Origin: CAYGZL01 sp964354345
Lineage (GTDB): Bacteria > Chloroflexota > Anaerolineae > Anaerolineales > UBA4823
Reading direction: 5' to 3'
Length of the DNA: 28,630 bases
Assembly: GCA_964354345.1 (NCBI GenBank)
Contig: CAYGZL010000058.1
Location: 1-28,630 of the forward strand
Within the stretch, counting starts at the first letter, position 1; every line of letters starts with the position of its first letter. Shown here one piece after another: positions 1 to 9,210 of the stretch. The position numbers and the translations under genes are program-made. A model generated the notes under the pieces. That model was given only the letters and a program-made list of their open reading frames with translations, ran no database searches and was not told the origin of the DNA.

Positions 1-198
1 TTCGGAAGTCTTCAGTTATAAAACCAGTAAAGGATTCTTAATGAACAGGTCGCATTTACTAAACCCGGTGCCCCATGACACCCGTCATTTTCATTCGTGA
101 GTCTTGTCACCTACCAGGCTGCAAGATCGTGACCGGGCGCACTCTTTCTTCTCCGGGAGAAACTGTAAACTAGGAGCATGAAGCCAGGAGAGAAAACG

Positions 199-1629
199 AT
201 GCTCAAGAAAACTTTGCTCCAACTAATGTTGATCCTCTGCATGATGAGTCTGGCGGCTTGTGGCAACCAGGCGCTCTCACCCAGCGCTACGCCTCAATCG
301 CCGGCCTCTGCCACGCAAATACCCACTGCTGGCGCACCAGTAACGATCACGCCTGCACCCACCGCCACTGCTCCTTCTGCGCCCACTTCTGCGCTGGTTC
401 CAGTGGCAGGCGAATTCCTCTTTGCTGAAGGTCCTGCTGCCGATCCGCAAGGCAATGTCTACTTTTCGGATATCAATGCCGGCCAGATTTACCGCTGGTC
501 GCCGGATGGCACCGTGACCATCTTCCTCGCCGGGTTGGCGATGCCCAACGGTCTGGCCTTCGATGGCAACGGCATGTTGATCGCCTGCGAGGGGGGCAAC
601 GGTCGCCTGATCTCCATTGACGCGCAAGGCCAAGTCACGGTATTGGCCGATCAATACAATGGGGTCCGCTTCAACGAGCCGAATGACTTGTGGATTGATC
701 CGCTGGGTGGGATCTACTTCACCGACCCGGCCTACCAATCCGCGGTGGTTCAGGATGGCGAGTATGTCTATTACCTGTCGCCAGATCGCAACCAGGTGTT
801 GCGGGTGATCAGCGATCTGATCAGGCCCAACGGCATCGCCGGCACGGATGATGGAACCACGCTGTATGTGGCCGATCACGGCGCGGGGCAAACCTTTGCT
901 TATGACATCAACGCTGATGGCACGCTGACGAACAAGCGCTTGTTTGCTGCAACCGGGTCGGATGGAATGGCGTTGGATGCGGCGGGGAATCTGTACCTGA
1001 CAACCCCCAATCAGGTGCGGGTCTTCGACGCGGCTGGAAATGCCCTGCGAAACATACCAACGCTTGAAAACCCAACCAATGTGACATTCACCGGAGATGG
1101 TCAAACCCTGTTCATCACCGCCAGAACAGCGGTATATACCCTGCAGGTATCCTCGGCAAGTTCTGACACAGGAAGCTTTACCCTGAGCAGCCCTGAGGTG
1201 GTTGAGGGGGGTGCACTGCCCACTGAATATACCTGTGATGGCATCAGTTCAACCCTGGCGCTCGATTGGAGCGGCGCTCCATCCCAGACCCAGAGCTTCG
1301 CTCTTGTCATGCACCATATCGCCAGCCCGGATGATATCCACTGGTATTGGATTATGTACGATATTCCAGCGAATGTTACCAATCTGGCGAAAAACAGCGC
1401 CGGGGTTGGCACGCTGGGCAACAACAGCGTGAACGGAAAGACCGCCTACTCTCCGCCTTGTTCTAAAGGGCCAGGAGAAAAAGTTTACACCTACACCGTC
1501 TATGCACTCTCTGCTCAACCGCAGTTCTCCGTGCCTGCTTCTCAGATCAACCGAGAAGTGCTGTTGGCGGCTGTTCAGAATATTACGCTTGCCAGCGCTG
1601 AGCTGCACGTAACCTACACTCGAAAATAA
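199..1629 (+). CDS. Lipoprotein: SMP-30/gluconolactonase-like propeller fused to PEBP/YbhB-like domain
   Basis: This is an exported lipoprotein of 476 residues. The start at 199 is preferred over the in-frame ATG at 178 because AGGAGA sits 7 bases before it. A hydrophobic leader ends in the lipobox SLAAC, with Cys21 as the likely lipidated residue, followed by a Thr/Pro/Ala-rich linker. Residues about 75-320 carry repeated blades such as FAEGPAADPQGNVYFSD and RPNGIAGTDDGTTLYVADHG, typical of the SMP-30/gluconolactonase/strictosidine-synthase-like propeller, so a lactonase or metal-dependent esterase is possible. Residues about 325-476 match the YbhB/YbcL branch of the PEBP (Raf kinase inhibitor-like) family, with HWYWIMYDIP and YTYTVYAL in the expected order. 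The gene lies 9 bases before the next lipoprotein gene and is probably cotranscribed with it. Domain calls are firm; the substrate is unknown. Confidence 0.87.
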   Translation: MLKKTLLQLMLILCMMSLAACGNQALSPSATPQSPASATQIPTAGAPVTITPAPTATAPSAPTSALVPVAGEFLFAEGPAADPQGNVYFSDINAGQIYRWSPDGTVTIFLAGLAMPNGLAFDGNGMLIACEGGNGRLISIDAQGQVTVLADQYNGVRFNEPNDLWIDPLGGIYFTDPAYQSAVVQDGEYVYYLSPDRNQVLRVISDLIRPNGIAGTDDGTTLYVADHGAGQTFAYDINADGTLTNKRLFAATGSDGMALDAAGNLYLTTPNQVRVFDAAGNALRNIPTLENPTNVTFTGDGQTLFITARTAVYTLQVSSASSDTGSFTLSSPEVVEGGALPTEYTCDGISSTLALDWSGAPSQTQSFALVMHHIASPDDIHWYWIMYDIPANVTNLAKNSAGVGTLGNNSVNGKTAYSPPCSKGPGEKVYTYTVYALSAQPQFSVPASQINREVLLAAVQNITLASAELHVTYTRK

Positions 1630-1638
1630 GGAGACAAA

Positions 1639-3216
1639 ATGAAAACCAAAGTTCTTTACCTGTTAGTGATCGCAGCCCTGCTGCTATCAGCCTGCTCGCA
1701 AAGCAGCGTGGCTGCTACGAGCCAGCCGACTGAGATAACCGTTCGCCAGGCTTCGGCCACATCGGCAGCGACTGAAATCTCAGAACAACTGTCAACTCCC
1801 ACCGCTCTTGCCAGCCAGGATACTGCTCAGGGGCAGCCTGCGGATGGGCGCACCCCTCCCCAGGAAGCCATCGCGGCTTGCAGCGCGAAAAGCGAGCAAG
1901 AGACTTGTAAATTTACATCGCAAAAGGGCACCGAGACCGGTGTCTGCGAGACCGTGCAGAGCCAACTGGCTTGCTCACCCAAGAACGGCCCCGCCGATGG
2001 AGGGCAGCAGGTCAATCAGGGAAACCAGGGCAGCCAGCCAGGCGATACCAAGCCTGCCGCCGACGCTTCGGCCTACAATATTGAGCAGGCCATTTCCGAC
2101 AAAGCTCAAGGAATGACGATTTCCTACGATGCGCTCGCCTCGATGACTGGCGATCTCGGCGCGGATTCGTTTTTCCCGCCCGGAAAAGTGGCCGATTTCT
2201 GGGGCTTCCAGTACCTGCGCGACAACGATCCGAGCGAAATGGGGCATGCCGGTGACTTCCTGACCAGCGCGGCAATGAATACACTCACTAACCTGACCGC
2301 CGAACAGCGCGCCAAACTGGTCACCCTTGCCACCAGCCAGGTGAGTCAGATTAACGAATATGGGTACAAGCGTTTCGTGCTGATTGAGGCCTTCCGCCGC
2401 CTGATTGAAGGCGACCTGCCCGCCGGGGCGACCGGTTTGAGCCTGGACGCGGTCAAAGCCTATTCTGCCGAACTCTACCGGCTGGATGGCGAAATCAGTT
2501 TCGCCCGCGCCGAATTGATGGGCAAAATCATCAACGAGATGAGCCTCGAACAAAAAGCCTATTTCGATGCGATGGTGGGCAAAGGCATGAAAGAATGGCC
2601 GAGCGCGACCGAGCCGGAAGACATTCGCGGCCTCGACCGGGATACCAAGGTGGCGGTAATGACCTATGCTGCTGACCTGTACTCCTGGTACGCCGGTTCC
2701 ATCGAAGCGGATATCTACTTCTGCCCGGAACGGCACGGCACCTATTTCGGTTCCTTCTACCTGAAGGATATCAAAGCCATGAGCGACCCGACCTACTCCA
2801 TCCCGACCAACCTGACCGGCGATCTGGGTGAGACCATGCTCCAGAAACTGACCCCCGACCAGGCGCAACTCATTACCGGGCTGGTGGATACTCAGAAGCC
2901 ATCGCTGCTAGGGATTGTGGACATTCGCCGCCAAATTTCCGTTGAACTGCGCAAGTTCAAGGATGGCGGCGCGGCTGACCAGGCCACGGTGCTCAGCATG
3001 ATGGAGCAATATGGCACCTACGATGGCGAAATCATCTACAATCTGGCGGTGAATTTTGCCAAAGTGAGTCAATCTCTGACCGATGCGCAAAAAGCCGAAC
3101 TGACCGCTCTGCGCACCGAACTGCTTGGCGACCAATCGCACCCCACCGGCGCATACCTGTACTCCCAGGCCATCCCGATGCCCGAAATCCCGAATACGGA
3201 TTTCCTGTTCAAATAG
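1639..3216 (+). CDS. Lipoprotein of unknown family with a four-Cys motif and LTxxQ-like helices
   Basis: The protein has 525 residues. AAGGAG lies just before the ATG. The leader ends in the lipobox LLSAC and a low-complexity linker follows. Around residues 80-115 there is a small motif with four cysteines (ACSAKSEQETC, then TGVCETVQ and LAC), which could form two disulfides outside the cell. The rest is predicted mostly helical and repeats an LTxxQ-like helix start: LTAEQ near residue 219, MSLEQ near 301, LTPDQ near 404 and LTDAQ near 480. The motif recalls Spy/CpxP-type periplasmic proteins, but those are much shorter and this is not a clear member. I do not recognise the family. It follows the propeller lipoprotein gene by 9 bases and ends before a strong terminator. 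Confidence 0.82.
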   Translation: MKTKVLYLLVIAALLLSACSQSSVAATSQPTEITVRQASATSAATEISEQLSTPTALASQDTAQGQPADGRTPPQEAIAACSAKSEQETCKFTSQKGTETGVCETVQSQLACSPKNGPADGGQQVNQGNQGSQPGDTKPAADASAYNIEQAISDKAQGMTISYDALASMTGDLGADSFFPPGKVADFWGFQYLRDNDPSEMGHAGDFLTSAAMNTLTNLTAEQRAKLVTLATSQVSQINEYGYKRFVLIEAFRRLIEGDLPAGATGLSLDAVKAYSAELYRLDGEISFARAELMGKIINEMSLEQKAYFDAMVGKGMKEWPSATEPEDIRGLDRDTKVAVMTYAADLYSWYAGSIEADIYFCPERHGTYFGSFYLKDIKAMSDPTYSIPTNLTGDLGETMLQKLTPDQAQLITGLVDTQKPSLLGIVDIRRQISVELRKFKDGGAADQATVLSMMEQYGTYDGEIIYNLAVNFAKVSQSLTDAQKAELTALRTELLGDQSHPTGAYLYSQAIPMPEIPNTDFLFK

Positions 3217-3245
3217 TCTAGGTTTCGTATCGCCTCAATACAATA

Positions 3246-3297
3246 GGGGCCACGTGCTTTCCGCAAAAAAGCACCAAGCACGCGGCCCCGCTTTCTT
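3246..3297 (+). terminator. Intrinsic terminator after the first two lipoprotein genes
   Basis: The arms GGGGCCACGTGCTT (3246-3259) and AAGCACGCGGCCCC (3276-3289) pair over 14 positions with one mismatch. The loop is 16 bases and the 3' arm is followed by the T-rich stretch GCTTTCTTT. It lies between the stop at 3216 and the next start at 3338. Confidence 0.8.
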
Positions 3298-3337
3298 TAT
3301 AGAGATAACACCTCGGTTCATATCATGGAGGTCTTCG

Positions 3338-5824
3338 ATGAAAAGATTAATCCATATTTTAATTCTGGCAACCCTACTTTGCTCATTTTTCGCTGCTACC
3401 AACTCCAGGCAAGCTGATGCAGCTCTGCCAAATAAATCCCTTTCATCAACTATCCAGTTTCCTGAAATGGCGCTAATCCCTGGCGGTCAGTTTGTGATGG
3501 GCGATCACCAGGGTTATGTGGACCCGGCCCATCCCAGCGATGAAATACCACTGCATATTGTTAACCTGGATTCTTTCTATATGGGTGTGTATGAGGTGAC
3601 CAATCAGCAATATGCAGATTACTTCAATTCGGCGCTGGCGCAGGATTTGATTGAAGTGCGCAGCGGGGTTGTTTTTACCGAAACGCGCAGCGGTCTTGTT
3701 TATGGTAAACTCACCGATATCTTGTACTTTGAAACCAGCCTGTCAGCCGAGTACAGCCAGATCAGTTGGAACGGCAGTGTTTTCAGCGTCTTGAACAATC
3801 GCGGCAATCATCCGGTTGTCTGCGTGCGCTGGTACGGAGCGGCAGCTTATACGAACTGGCTCAGCGGGCAGAATGGCTACACCGCCTGCTACGATCTTGC
3901 GACCGGTGAGTGTGACTTTACCCGGAACGGCTATCGTTTGCCTACCGAGGCCGAATGGGAATATGCTGGACGCGGCGATCAGACCGATCCATATTATGCT
4001 TTCCCATGGGGCGACGATGCAGATAATACCAAAGCAAACTGGCCCGGTTCAGGCGATCCATACGAGAGCGGGTCGTTGCCGTGGACGACGCCAGTGGGTT
4101 TCTACAACGGCCAACTGCACCTGAAAACTGACTTTGACTGGCCGGGCAGCCAGACGAGCTACCAGACCGCCAACGGGGTAAATGGTTTTGGCCTATACGA
4201 TATGGCTGGTAATGTATGGGAATGGGTTCAAGACTGGTACAGAGTTGATTATTGCACCACCAGCTCAGCCGACAACCCCACCGGGCCGGTCACTGGCACG
4301 CTGATGCCAGATGGCGAATCCTATCACAGCATGCGCGGTGGCAACTGGTATAACGGCGAGAACGGCCATTCCCGGGTATCCAATCGTAACCCGGGTTACT
4401 ACCGCGGCCCACAAGATCCTTCCCACCCCTACTATCACATTGGTTTTCGGGTGGCTCGCCCAGCTACCGGAGCCCCGTACGTGACCCAGACAGTGGGCTT
4501 GTTTACAAACGCCAGCGGAGCCTGGGAAGGCTACACCTTGTTTGCTCCAAAACACTATACCACCACCTACTTGATCAACAATCAGGGGCTGCTTGTTCAC
4601 TCCTGGCCTGGGAGTAGTTACGAGCCGGGGCAATCCGCCTATCTCCTTAAGAATGGACATCTGCTGCGCGCCGCCATGACCAAAGGACCGCTCAGTACGG
4701 GCGGCAGTGAAGGCGGACGTATTGAGGAGTATGATTGGGATGGTAATCTGGTGTGGGAGTTTGATTATTCCAGCGACCAGTTCATGCAACACCACGATAT
4801 TCACATACTCCCCAATGGCAACATCCTGATGCTGGCTGTCCAGAACAAAACCTATGACCAAGCGATTGCTGCCGGATTTCCAGCCACTAAACTGGCTGGT
4901 GAAGTGAAGCAGAAAAACATGTTCCTCCTCGATTCAGTTATCGAAGTAAAGCCGGTCTACCCGTCCGGCGGTCAGGTGGTTTGGGAATGGCATGTCTGGG
5001 ATCACCTGGTACAGGATATCGACAAAACCAAAGAAAATTATGCCAGTGTGGCGGATCACCCAGAACTGATCCAGGCTGATGACGAAGGACGGAACATTCC
5101 AGCCTTCTGGAATCACATGAACTCGATCGACTATAACCCGCAGTTTGACCAAATTCTGCTAAGCGTGCGCGGCAACAGCGAGATCTGGATTATCGACCAC
5201 AGCACCACCACCGCCGAATCTGCCGGGCAAAGTGGGGGCAAGTACGGCAAGGGCGGCGATCTGCTTTACCGCTGGGGGAACCCGGCCACTTACGATACGG
5301 GCACATCCAGCAACCAGACCTTTTACCAGCAGCATGACGCCGAGTGGGTTGCCCCCGGATACCCAGGCGCCGGCAATATCACAGTCTTTAACAACGGTCT
5401 GGGCCGAAATTATTCAACAATTGATGAGTTTACCCCGCCCGTAGATGCAAATGGCAAATACGCTCTCGTTACTGGCCAGCCCTTCGCCCCCTCAACTTTT
5501 TCCTGGACATACAAGGCCACCCCATCAGAATCCCTGTTTTCTGGAGCCATCTCCGGCGCCCAGCGCCTACCCAACGGCAACACTCTGATCGATGACGGTG
5601 TTCAAGGTACCTTCATTGAGGTCAACGTGGCTGGTGAAGTCGTCTGGAAATACATCAACCCGGTTGTCAAGCAAGGAACATTGTCGAAGAGCGCCAATAT
5701 CCCGATAGATCCGGCGCGTGAAGGCGAATTGATGAACGCCGTGTTTCGGGTCTATCGCTATACTCCTGATTACCCCGGACTGACCGGTCGCGACTTGACT
5801 CCGCAGGATACGCTAGAAAAGTAG
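3338..5824 (+). CDS. Secreted FGE-like (SUMF1 fold) / arylsulfotransferase fusion
   Basis: The protein has 828 residues. The start at 3338 follows GGAGG and gives a clean signal peptide ending in ADA, so the longer open frame from 3125, which overlaps the previous gene, is rejected. Residues about 44-375 are a formylglycine-generating-enzyme-like domain: MALIPGGQFVMG, YEVTNQQYADYF, RLPTEAEWEYAGRGD, GFGLYDMAGNVWEWVQDWY and GFRVAR. The RGGNW segment (333-337) is followed by YNGENGHSR, so the two active-site cysteines of true FGE are absent. Residues about 385-828 resemble the ASST/arylsulfotransferase propeller, with HHDIH (485-489), NHMNS (His593, Asn595), SVRGN (Arg611) and QQHD (His666) as candidate active-site residues. 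That half probably moves a sulfuryl group between phenolic compounds outside the cytoplasm. The domains are well supported; activity is inferred. Confidence 0.87.
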   Translation: MKRLIHILILATLLCSFFAATNSRQADAALPNKSLSSTIQFPEMALIPGGQFVMGDHQGYVDPAHPSDEIPLHIVNLDSFYMGVYEVTNQQYADYFNSALAQDLIEVRSGVVFTETRSGLVYGKLTDILYFETSLSAEYSQISWNGSVFSVLNNRGNHPVVCVRWYGAAAYTNWLSGQNGYTACYDLATGECDFTRNGYRLPTEAEWEYAGRGDQTDPYYAFPWGDDADNTKANWPGSGDPYESGSLPWTTPVGFYNGQLHLKTDFDWPGSQTSYQTANGVNGFGLYDMAGNVWEWVQDWYRVDYCTTSSADNPTGPVTGTLMPDGESYHSMRGGNWYNGENGHSRVSNRNPGYYRGPQDPSHPYYHIGFRVARPATGAPYVTQTVGLFTNASGAWEGYTLFAPKHYTTTYLINNQGLLVHSWPGSSYEPGQSAYLLKNGHLLRAAMTKGPLSTGGSEGGRIEEYDWDGNLVWEFDYSSDQFMQHHDIHILPNGNILMLAVQNKTYDQAIAAGFPATKLAGEVKQKNMFLLDSVIEVKPVYPSGGQVVWEWHVWDHLVQDIDKTKENYASVADHPELIQADDEGRNIPAFWNHMNSIDYNPQFDQILLSVRGNSEIWIIDHSTTTAESAGQSGGKYGKGGDLLYRWGNPATYDTGTSSNQTFYQQHDAEWVAPGYPGAGNITVFNNGLGRNYSTIDEFTPPVDANGKYALVTGQPFAPSTFSWTYKATPSESLFSGAISGAQRLPNGNTLIDDGVQGTFIEVNVAGEVVWKYINPVVKQGTLSKSANIPIDPAREGELMNAVFRVYRYTPDYPGLTGRDLTPQDTLEK

Positions 5825-5845
5825 GAAATTTTTCAGGATCAACAC

Positions 5846-7363
5846 ATGAAATACTTACGCAATATTTTATTTCTCCTGATCGTGCTTGTTACGGCTTGCT
5901 CACCGGCTGTGCCATCTTCGTTGGCCGGCTCGGGCAATGAACAGGCCACTTTGCGGCCCTCAGTCATGGTCGTCACGCCGCTTTCTCCAAACGTATCGCC
6001 GCAACCAACCACGATAGAGACACTTGCCCCGACAGCTACGTTAAAGCCCAAGGGGAAAAACCCGGCGCCAGCGCCCACTTCTGCCAATCCCAATTTCATT
6101 GCAACTGAAATCCTCGGCCAGCCTACGGATACCTCAATTACCGTCAATGTTGTGCCTGCCGTCGCGATGGAAATATCCTACAAATACGGCACTCAGCCAG
6201 GAGCCTACACTGCGCAAACAGCCACCCAGGCCGCCGCGGCTGGCGAACCGATCGAGACCCTGATTGATGGGTTGCTGCCAAATACCCGCTATTATTTCCA
6301 TCTGCTCTACAACGAAACTGCCGGTCCAGAGCGCTCTTTTATCACCCAACGCACTGCCGGCAGCACATTCACTTTTGCCATCCAGGGCGACTCGCACCCG
6401 GAGCGCGTCAACAAGCAATTTGATGCTGCTCTTTACACGCGCACCCTGCTCAGCGCCGCTGCCGGACAGCCGGATTTTTATATCGCCATCGGCGACGACT
6501 TCAGCGTGGATACACTCAAAACAGTCAACGCAGATACGGTGCGGGCGCTGTATATCAACCAGCGGCAATGGCTTGGATCGGTGGGCGCGCCCATATTTTT
6601 AGTCAACGGCAACCACGAACAGGCTTCGCTGGCTAACCTGAACGGCACTCCGGATAATGTCGCCGTCTGGGCGCAGACTGCCCGCAACGCCTACTATCCT
6701 CAACCCGCCCCCGATGCCTTCTACACCGGCGACACCGAGTCGGTCGAATTCATCGGGTCTCTGCGCGATTACTACGCCTTCACCTGGGGCGACGCGCTCT
6801 TTGTGGTCATCGACCCCTACTGGCACTCCCCGCAGACCGTTGACAACCAGTTCGGCGCTGACCGCGACAGCAAAGCCAACCGCGACCTGTGGAACGTGAC
6901 CCTCGGCGAGACGCAGTATCACTGGTTCCGCCAGATGCTCGAAACCAGCACCGCCAAATACAAGTTCGTATTCACGCATCACGTGCTCGGCACCGGACGC
7001 GGCGGCATTGAGCTAGCAACCACCTATGAGTGGGGCGACGCGGCCAGTTTTGCCGCCCATCGCCCCGGATGGGACAAGACCATTCACCAACTGATGGTGG
7101 ACAACGGCGTGACCATCTTCTTCCAGGGGCATGACCATATTTTCGCCCGACAGGAACTGGATGGCGTGATCTATCAAACCCTGCCTGAGCCAGCCCATCC
7201 CGGTTACACCTATGAAAATGCCGATGCCTACGAAAGTGGTGATGTCTTCCCCAACAGCGGGCATGTACGCGTCACCGTTTCGCCCAGCGGGGTAACGGTC
7301 GATTATATTCGCACCTATCTCGACAAGCCGGATGAATTGGCCTTTTCGTACACCGTTAAGTGA
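5846..7363 (+). CDS. Lipoprotein metallophosphoesterase with N-terminal FnIII-like domain (copy 1)
   Basis: The protein has 505 residues with a leader and lipobox VTAC, then a linker. An N-terminal domain near residues 90-170 resembles the fibronectin-III-like domain of purple acid phosphatases. The calcineurin-like metallophosphoesterase motifs follow in order: GDSH (Asp182, His184), GDD (Asp217), GNHE (Asn256, His257), THH (378-379) and GHDH (His429, His431). All metal ligands appear intact, so a phosphomonoesterase or phosphodiesterase acting outside the cytoplasm is likely. It starts 21 bases after the FGE/ASST gene and is followed 22 bases later by a paralog. Family assignment is secure; the substrate is not. 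Confidence 0.9.
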   Translation: MKYLRNILFLLIVLVTACSPAVPSSLAGSGNEQATLRPSVMVVTPLSPNVSPQPTTIETLAPTATLKPKGKNPAPAPTSANPNFIATEILGQPTDTSITVNVVPAVAMEISYKYGTQPGAYTAQTATQAAAAGEPIETLIDGLLPNTRYYFHLLYNETAGPERSFITQRTAGSTFTFAIQGDSHPERVNKQFDAALYTRTLLSAAAGQPDFYIAIGDDFSVDTLKTVNADTVRALYINQRQWLGSVGAPIFLVNGNHEQASLANLNGTPDNVAVWAQTARNAYYPQPAPDAFYTGDTESVEFIGSLRDYYAFTWGDALFVVIDPYWHSPQTVDNQFGADRDSKANRDLWNVTLGETQYHWFRQMLETSTAKYKFVFTHHVLGTGRGGIELATTYEWGDAASFAAHRPGWDKTIHQLMVDNGVTIFFQGHDHIFARQELDGVIYQTLPEPAHPGYTYENADAYESGDVFPNSGHVRVTVSPSGVTVDYIRTYLDKPDELAFSYTVK

Positions 7364-7385
7364 TGACACATAAAAAGGATAATTT

Positions 7386-8969
7386 ATGCAAACCCCACGT
7401 CCCATCTTGATTCTGACCCTCGTCATCTTCCTCGCTTTGAGTGTTGCCTGTGCGCCTGAACCGACCCCAACTCTGCTGCCTACTGTTACACCATCTGATT
7501 CTCCCTCCGCGCCGCTCCCCACTCTCCAGCAGACTCAGCCGCCCGCGACGGATTCCCCCTCCCAGCGAACCCCCGCGCCCAAGCCGACGCGCGACACCGG
7601 AGCACCATCGAACAACCAGGGCGGCAGCGACGCCTCGCAGAATCTATCGTACGAGGTGCCCTCCCACCCGATCGACATGATTCTCGGACGCCCGACGAAC
7701 AATTCCATCACCGTCAGCGTTCTCGCCTACCAGGAGGCCGAATGCTACCTTGAATACGGTCCGGCACCTGAAATTTTCACCAATCAGACACCGCACACCG
7801 CGTTGAGCGCCAACCGGCCGGTGGAAATCATGTTAGCCGGGTTGCAAATCAACACGACATACGCCTATCGCGTGCGCTATCGTTCCGGCAGCGTAGAGAA
7901 CTTCGCCGCCACCGCAACCGAAACTTTTTCTACGCAGCGCTCAGCGGGCAGCACATTCACATTCACCGTTCAGTCCGATTCGCATCTGGATACCAACAGC
8001 AGTTTACCCGTTTACCTGCAAACGCTGGAGAACGAGTACGCGGACGATCCCGATTTCATGATTGATCTGGGTGATACGTTCATGACGGATAAATATAAGC
8101 CCTATACTGATGCGCAGCCGCAATATCTGGCACAGCGCTATTACCTGAGCCTGGTTGGTAAATCCGCGCCGTTATTCCTGGCGCTGGGCAATCACGATGG
8201 CGAAGGTGCCCTCAAGGGCAATTCTGGAAATGATATGTCTATCTGGTCGGCAAGACTGCGCACGCAGTTGTTCCCTAACCCTGTGCCGGATGGCTTCTAT
8301 ATCGGCAACGGCACGCCTGAAGAAAACGTTGGCAACCTGGAAAATTACTATGCCTGGGAATGGGGCGATGCGCTTTTTATCGTGCTCGACCCCTACTGGT
8401 TCACCCCACCCCAACGAAGCGGAACCGACTTATGGAATCCAACCCTGGGCGAGGCACAATATCAGTGGCTGAAGGCCACGCTGGAAGCCAGTCGCGCCCA
8501 ATGGAAATTTATTTTCATCCATCAATTGATTGGCGGTGCAGACAAAAATGGTCGTGGTGGTGTGGAAGTGGCCGGTTTCTACGAATGGGGTGGCCAAAAC
8601 GCGGATGGCAGTTCGGGCTTTGCACAGCAGCGTCCGGGCTGGGCAATGCCAATCCACCAGCTGCTCGTCGCTAATCAAGTTACCGCTGTTTTTCACGGAC
8701 ATGACCACCTGTTTGTCAAACAGGAACTCGACGGCATCATCTACCAGGAAGTCCCCCAACCGAGCGCGTTCCGCTCCAACGGTACCAACAGCGCCGCTGA
8801 ATACGGCTATCTCAGCGGCGACATCCTCGGCAGTTCAGGCCACCTGCGTGTGACGGTCACACAAGCGCAGGTGACTGTTGAATATGTCCGCGCCTACTTA
8901 CCACAGGATGAAGAGCCCAACCGGCAAAATAGGCAGGTAGATTATATTTATTTTTTGCCTATAAAATGA
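7386..8969 (+). CDS. Lipoprotein metallophosphoesterase with N-terminal FnIII-like domain (copy 2)
   Basis: The protein has 527 residues and is a paralog of the gene just upstream, sharing GSTFTF, YYAWEWGDALF, GHDH and the KQELDGIIYQ region. The start follows AAGGAT. A leader with lipobox SVAC precedes a long Pro/Ser/Thr linker. The metal-binding motifs are SDSH (Asp198, His200), GDT (Asp230), GNHD (Asn269, His270), His379 and GHDH (His439, His441). The first motif reads QSDSH where copy 1 has QGDSH. Tandem duplication is the simplest origin. It is the last gene of the exported-enzyme block; the noncoding region after it contains two terminators. Confidence 0.9.
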   Translation: MQTPRPILILTLVIFLALSVACAPEPTPTLLPTVTPSDSPSAPLPTLQQTQPPATDSPSQRTPAPKPTRDTGAPSNNQGGSDASQNLSYEVPSHPIDMILGRPTNNSITVSVLAYQEAECYLEYGPAPEIFTNQTPHTALSANRPVEIMLAGLQINTTYAYRVRYRSGSVENFAATATETFSTQRSAGSTFTFTVQSDSHLDTNSSLPVYLQTLENEYADDPDFMIDLGDTFMTDKYKPYTDAQPQYLAQRYYLSLVGKSAPLFLALGNHDGEGALKGNSGNDMSIWSARLRTQLFPNPVPDGFYIGNGTPEENVGNLENYYAWEWGDALFIVLDPYWFTPPQRSGTDLWNPTLGEAQYQWLKATLEASRAQWKFIFIHQLIGGADKNGRGGVEVAGFYEWGGQNADGSSGFAQQRPGWAMPIHQLLVANQVTAVFHGHDHLFVKQELDGIIYQEVPQPSAFRSNGTNSAAEYGYLSGDILGSSGHLRVTVTQAQVTVEYVRAYLPQDEEPNRQNRQVDYIYFLPIK

Positions 8970-9040
8970 GTTCCCAATTCTAAAAATCCCACATGGTTTG
9001 GGAATATATGATGATCCCTATGAAATTAACTTTTGTTCGA

Positions 9041-9210
9041 CTAATTTTGCTCTTCAACCATGCCAATTTCGCTCACATAAATGATCTTGTCCGGACAGTT
9101 TTCCTTAATTCTGTCGCGTAACACATCTCTTCCCCACCCTTATTCCCGTTAATTTTTTCCGAGAAAGATTCCCTAAACGCCAATTGCTTGGCCAAATCCG
9201 AAGATTGAGT
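9041..9210 (-). pseudogene. Possible eroded coding remnant, family unknown
   Basis: On the minus strand two successive open frames read like protein. From 9210 down to about 9127 the frame contains LAKQLAFRESFSEKI and GNKGGEEM; after a shift near 9125 it continues as RDRIKENCPDKIIYVSEIG and stops at a TAG (9043-9041). Hydrophobic and charged residues alternate as in a real C-terminus. There is no clear start or ribosome site, and I do not recognise the family. It could be chance, and it overlaps the promoter-like site assigned to the opposite strand. Confidence 0.25.

Noticed and set aside
75..88. Inverted repeat ATGAC-ACCC-GTCAT upstream of the first gene
   Set aside because: Five-base arms are too short to support an operator call; nothing else in 1-177 was convincing.
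277..1104. Minus-strand open frame (275 residues)
   Set aside because: It is the antisense of the SMP-30-like propeller and has no recognisable features.
1975..2868. Long minus-strand open frame (297 residues)
   Set aside because: It lies wholly opposite the lipoprotein gene 1639-3216, has no family pattern, and the plus-strand gene has a ribosome site and lipobox.
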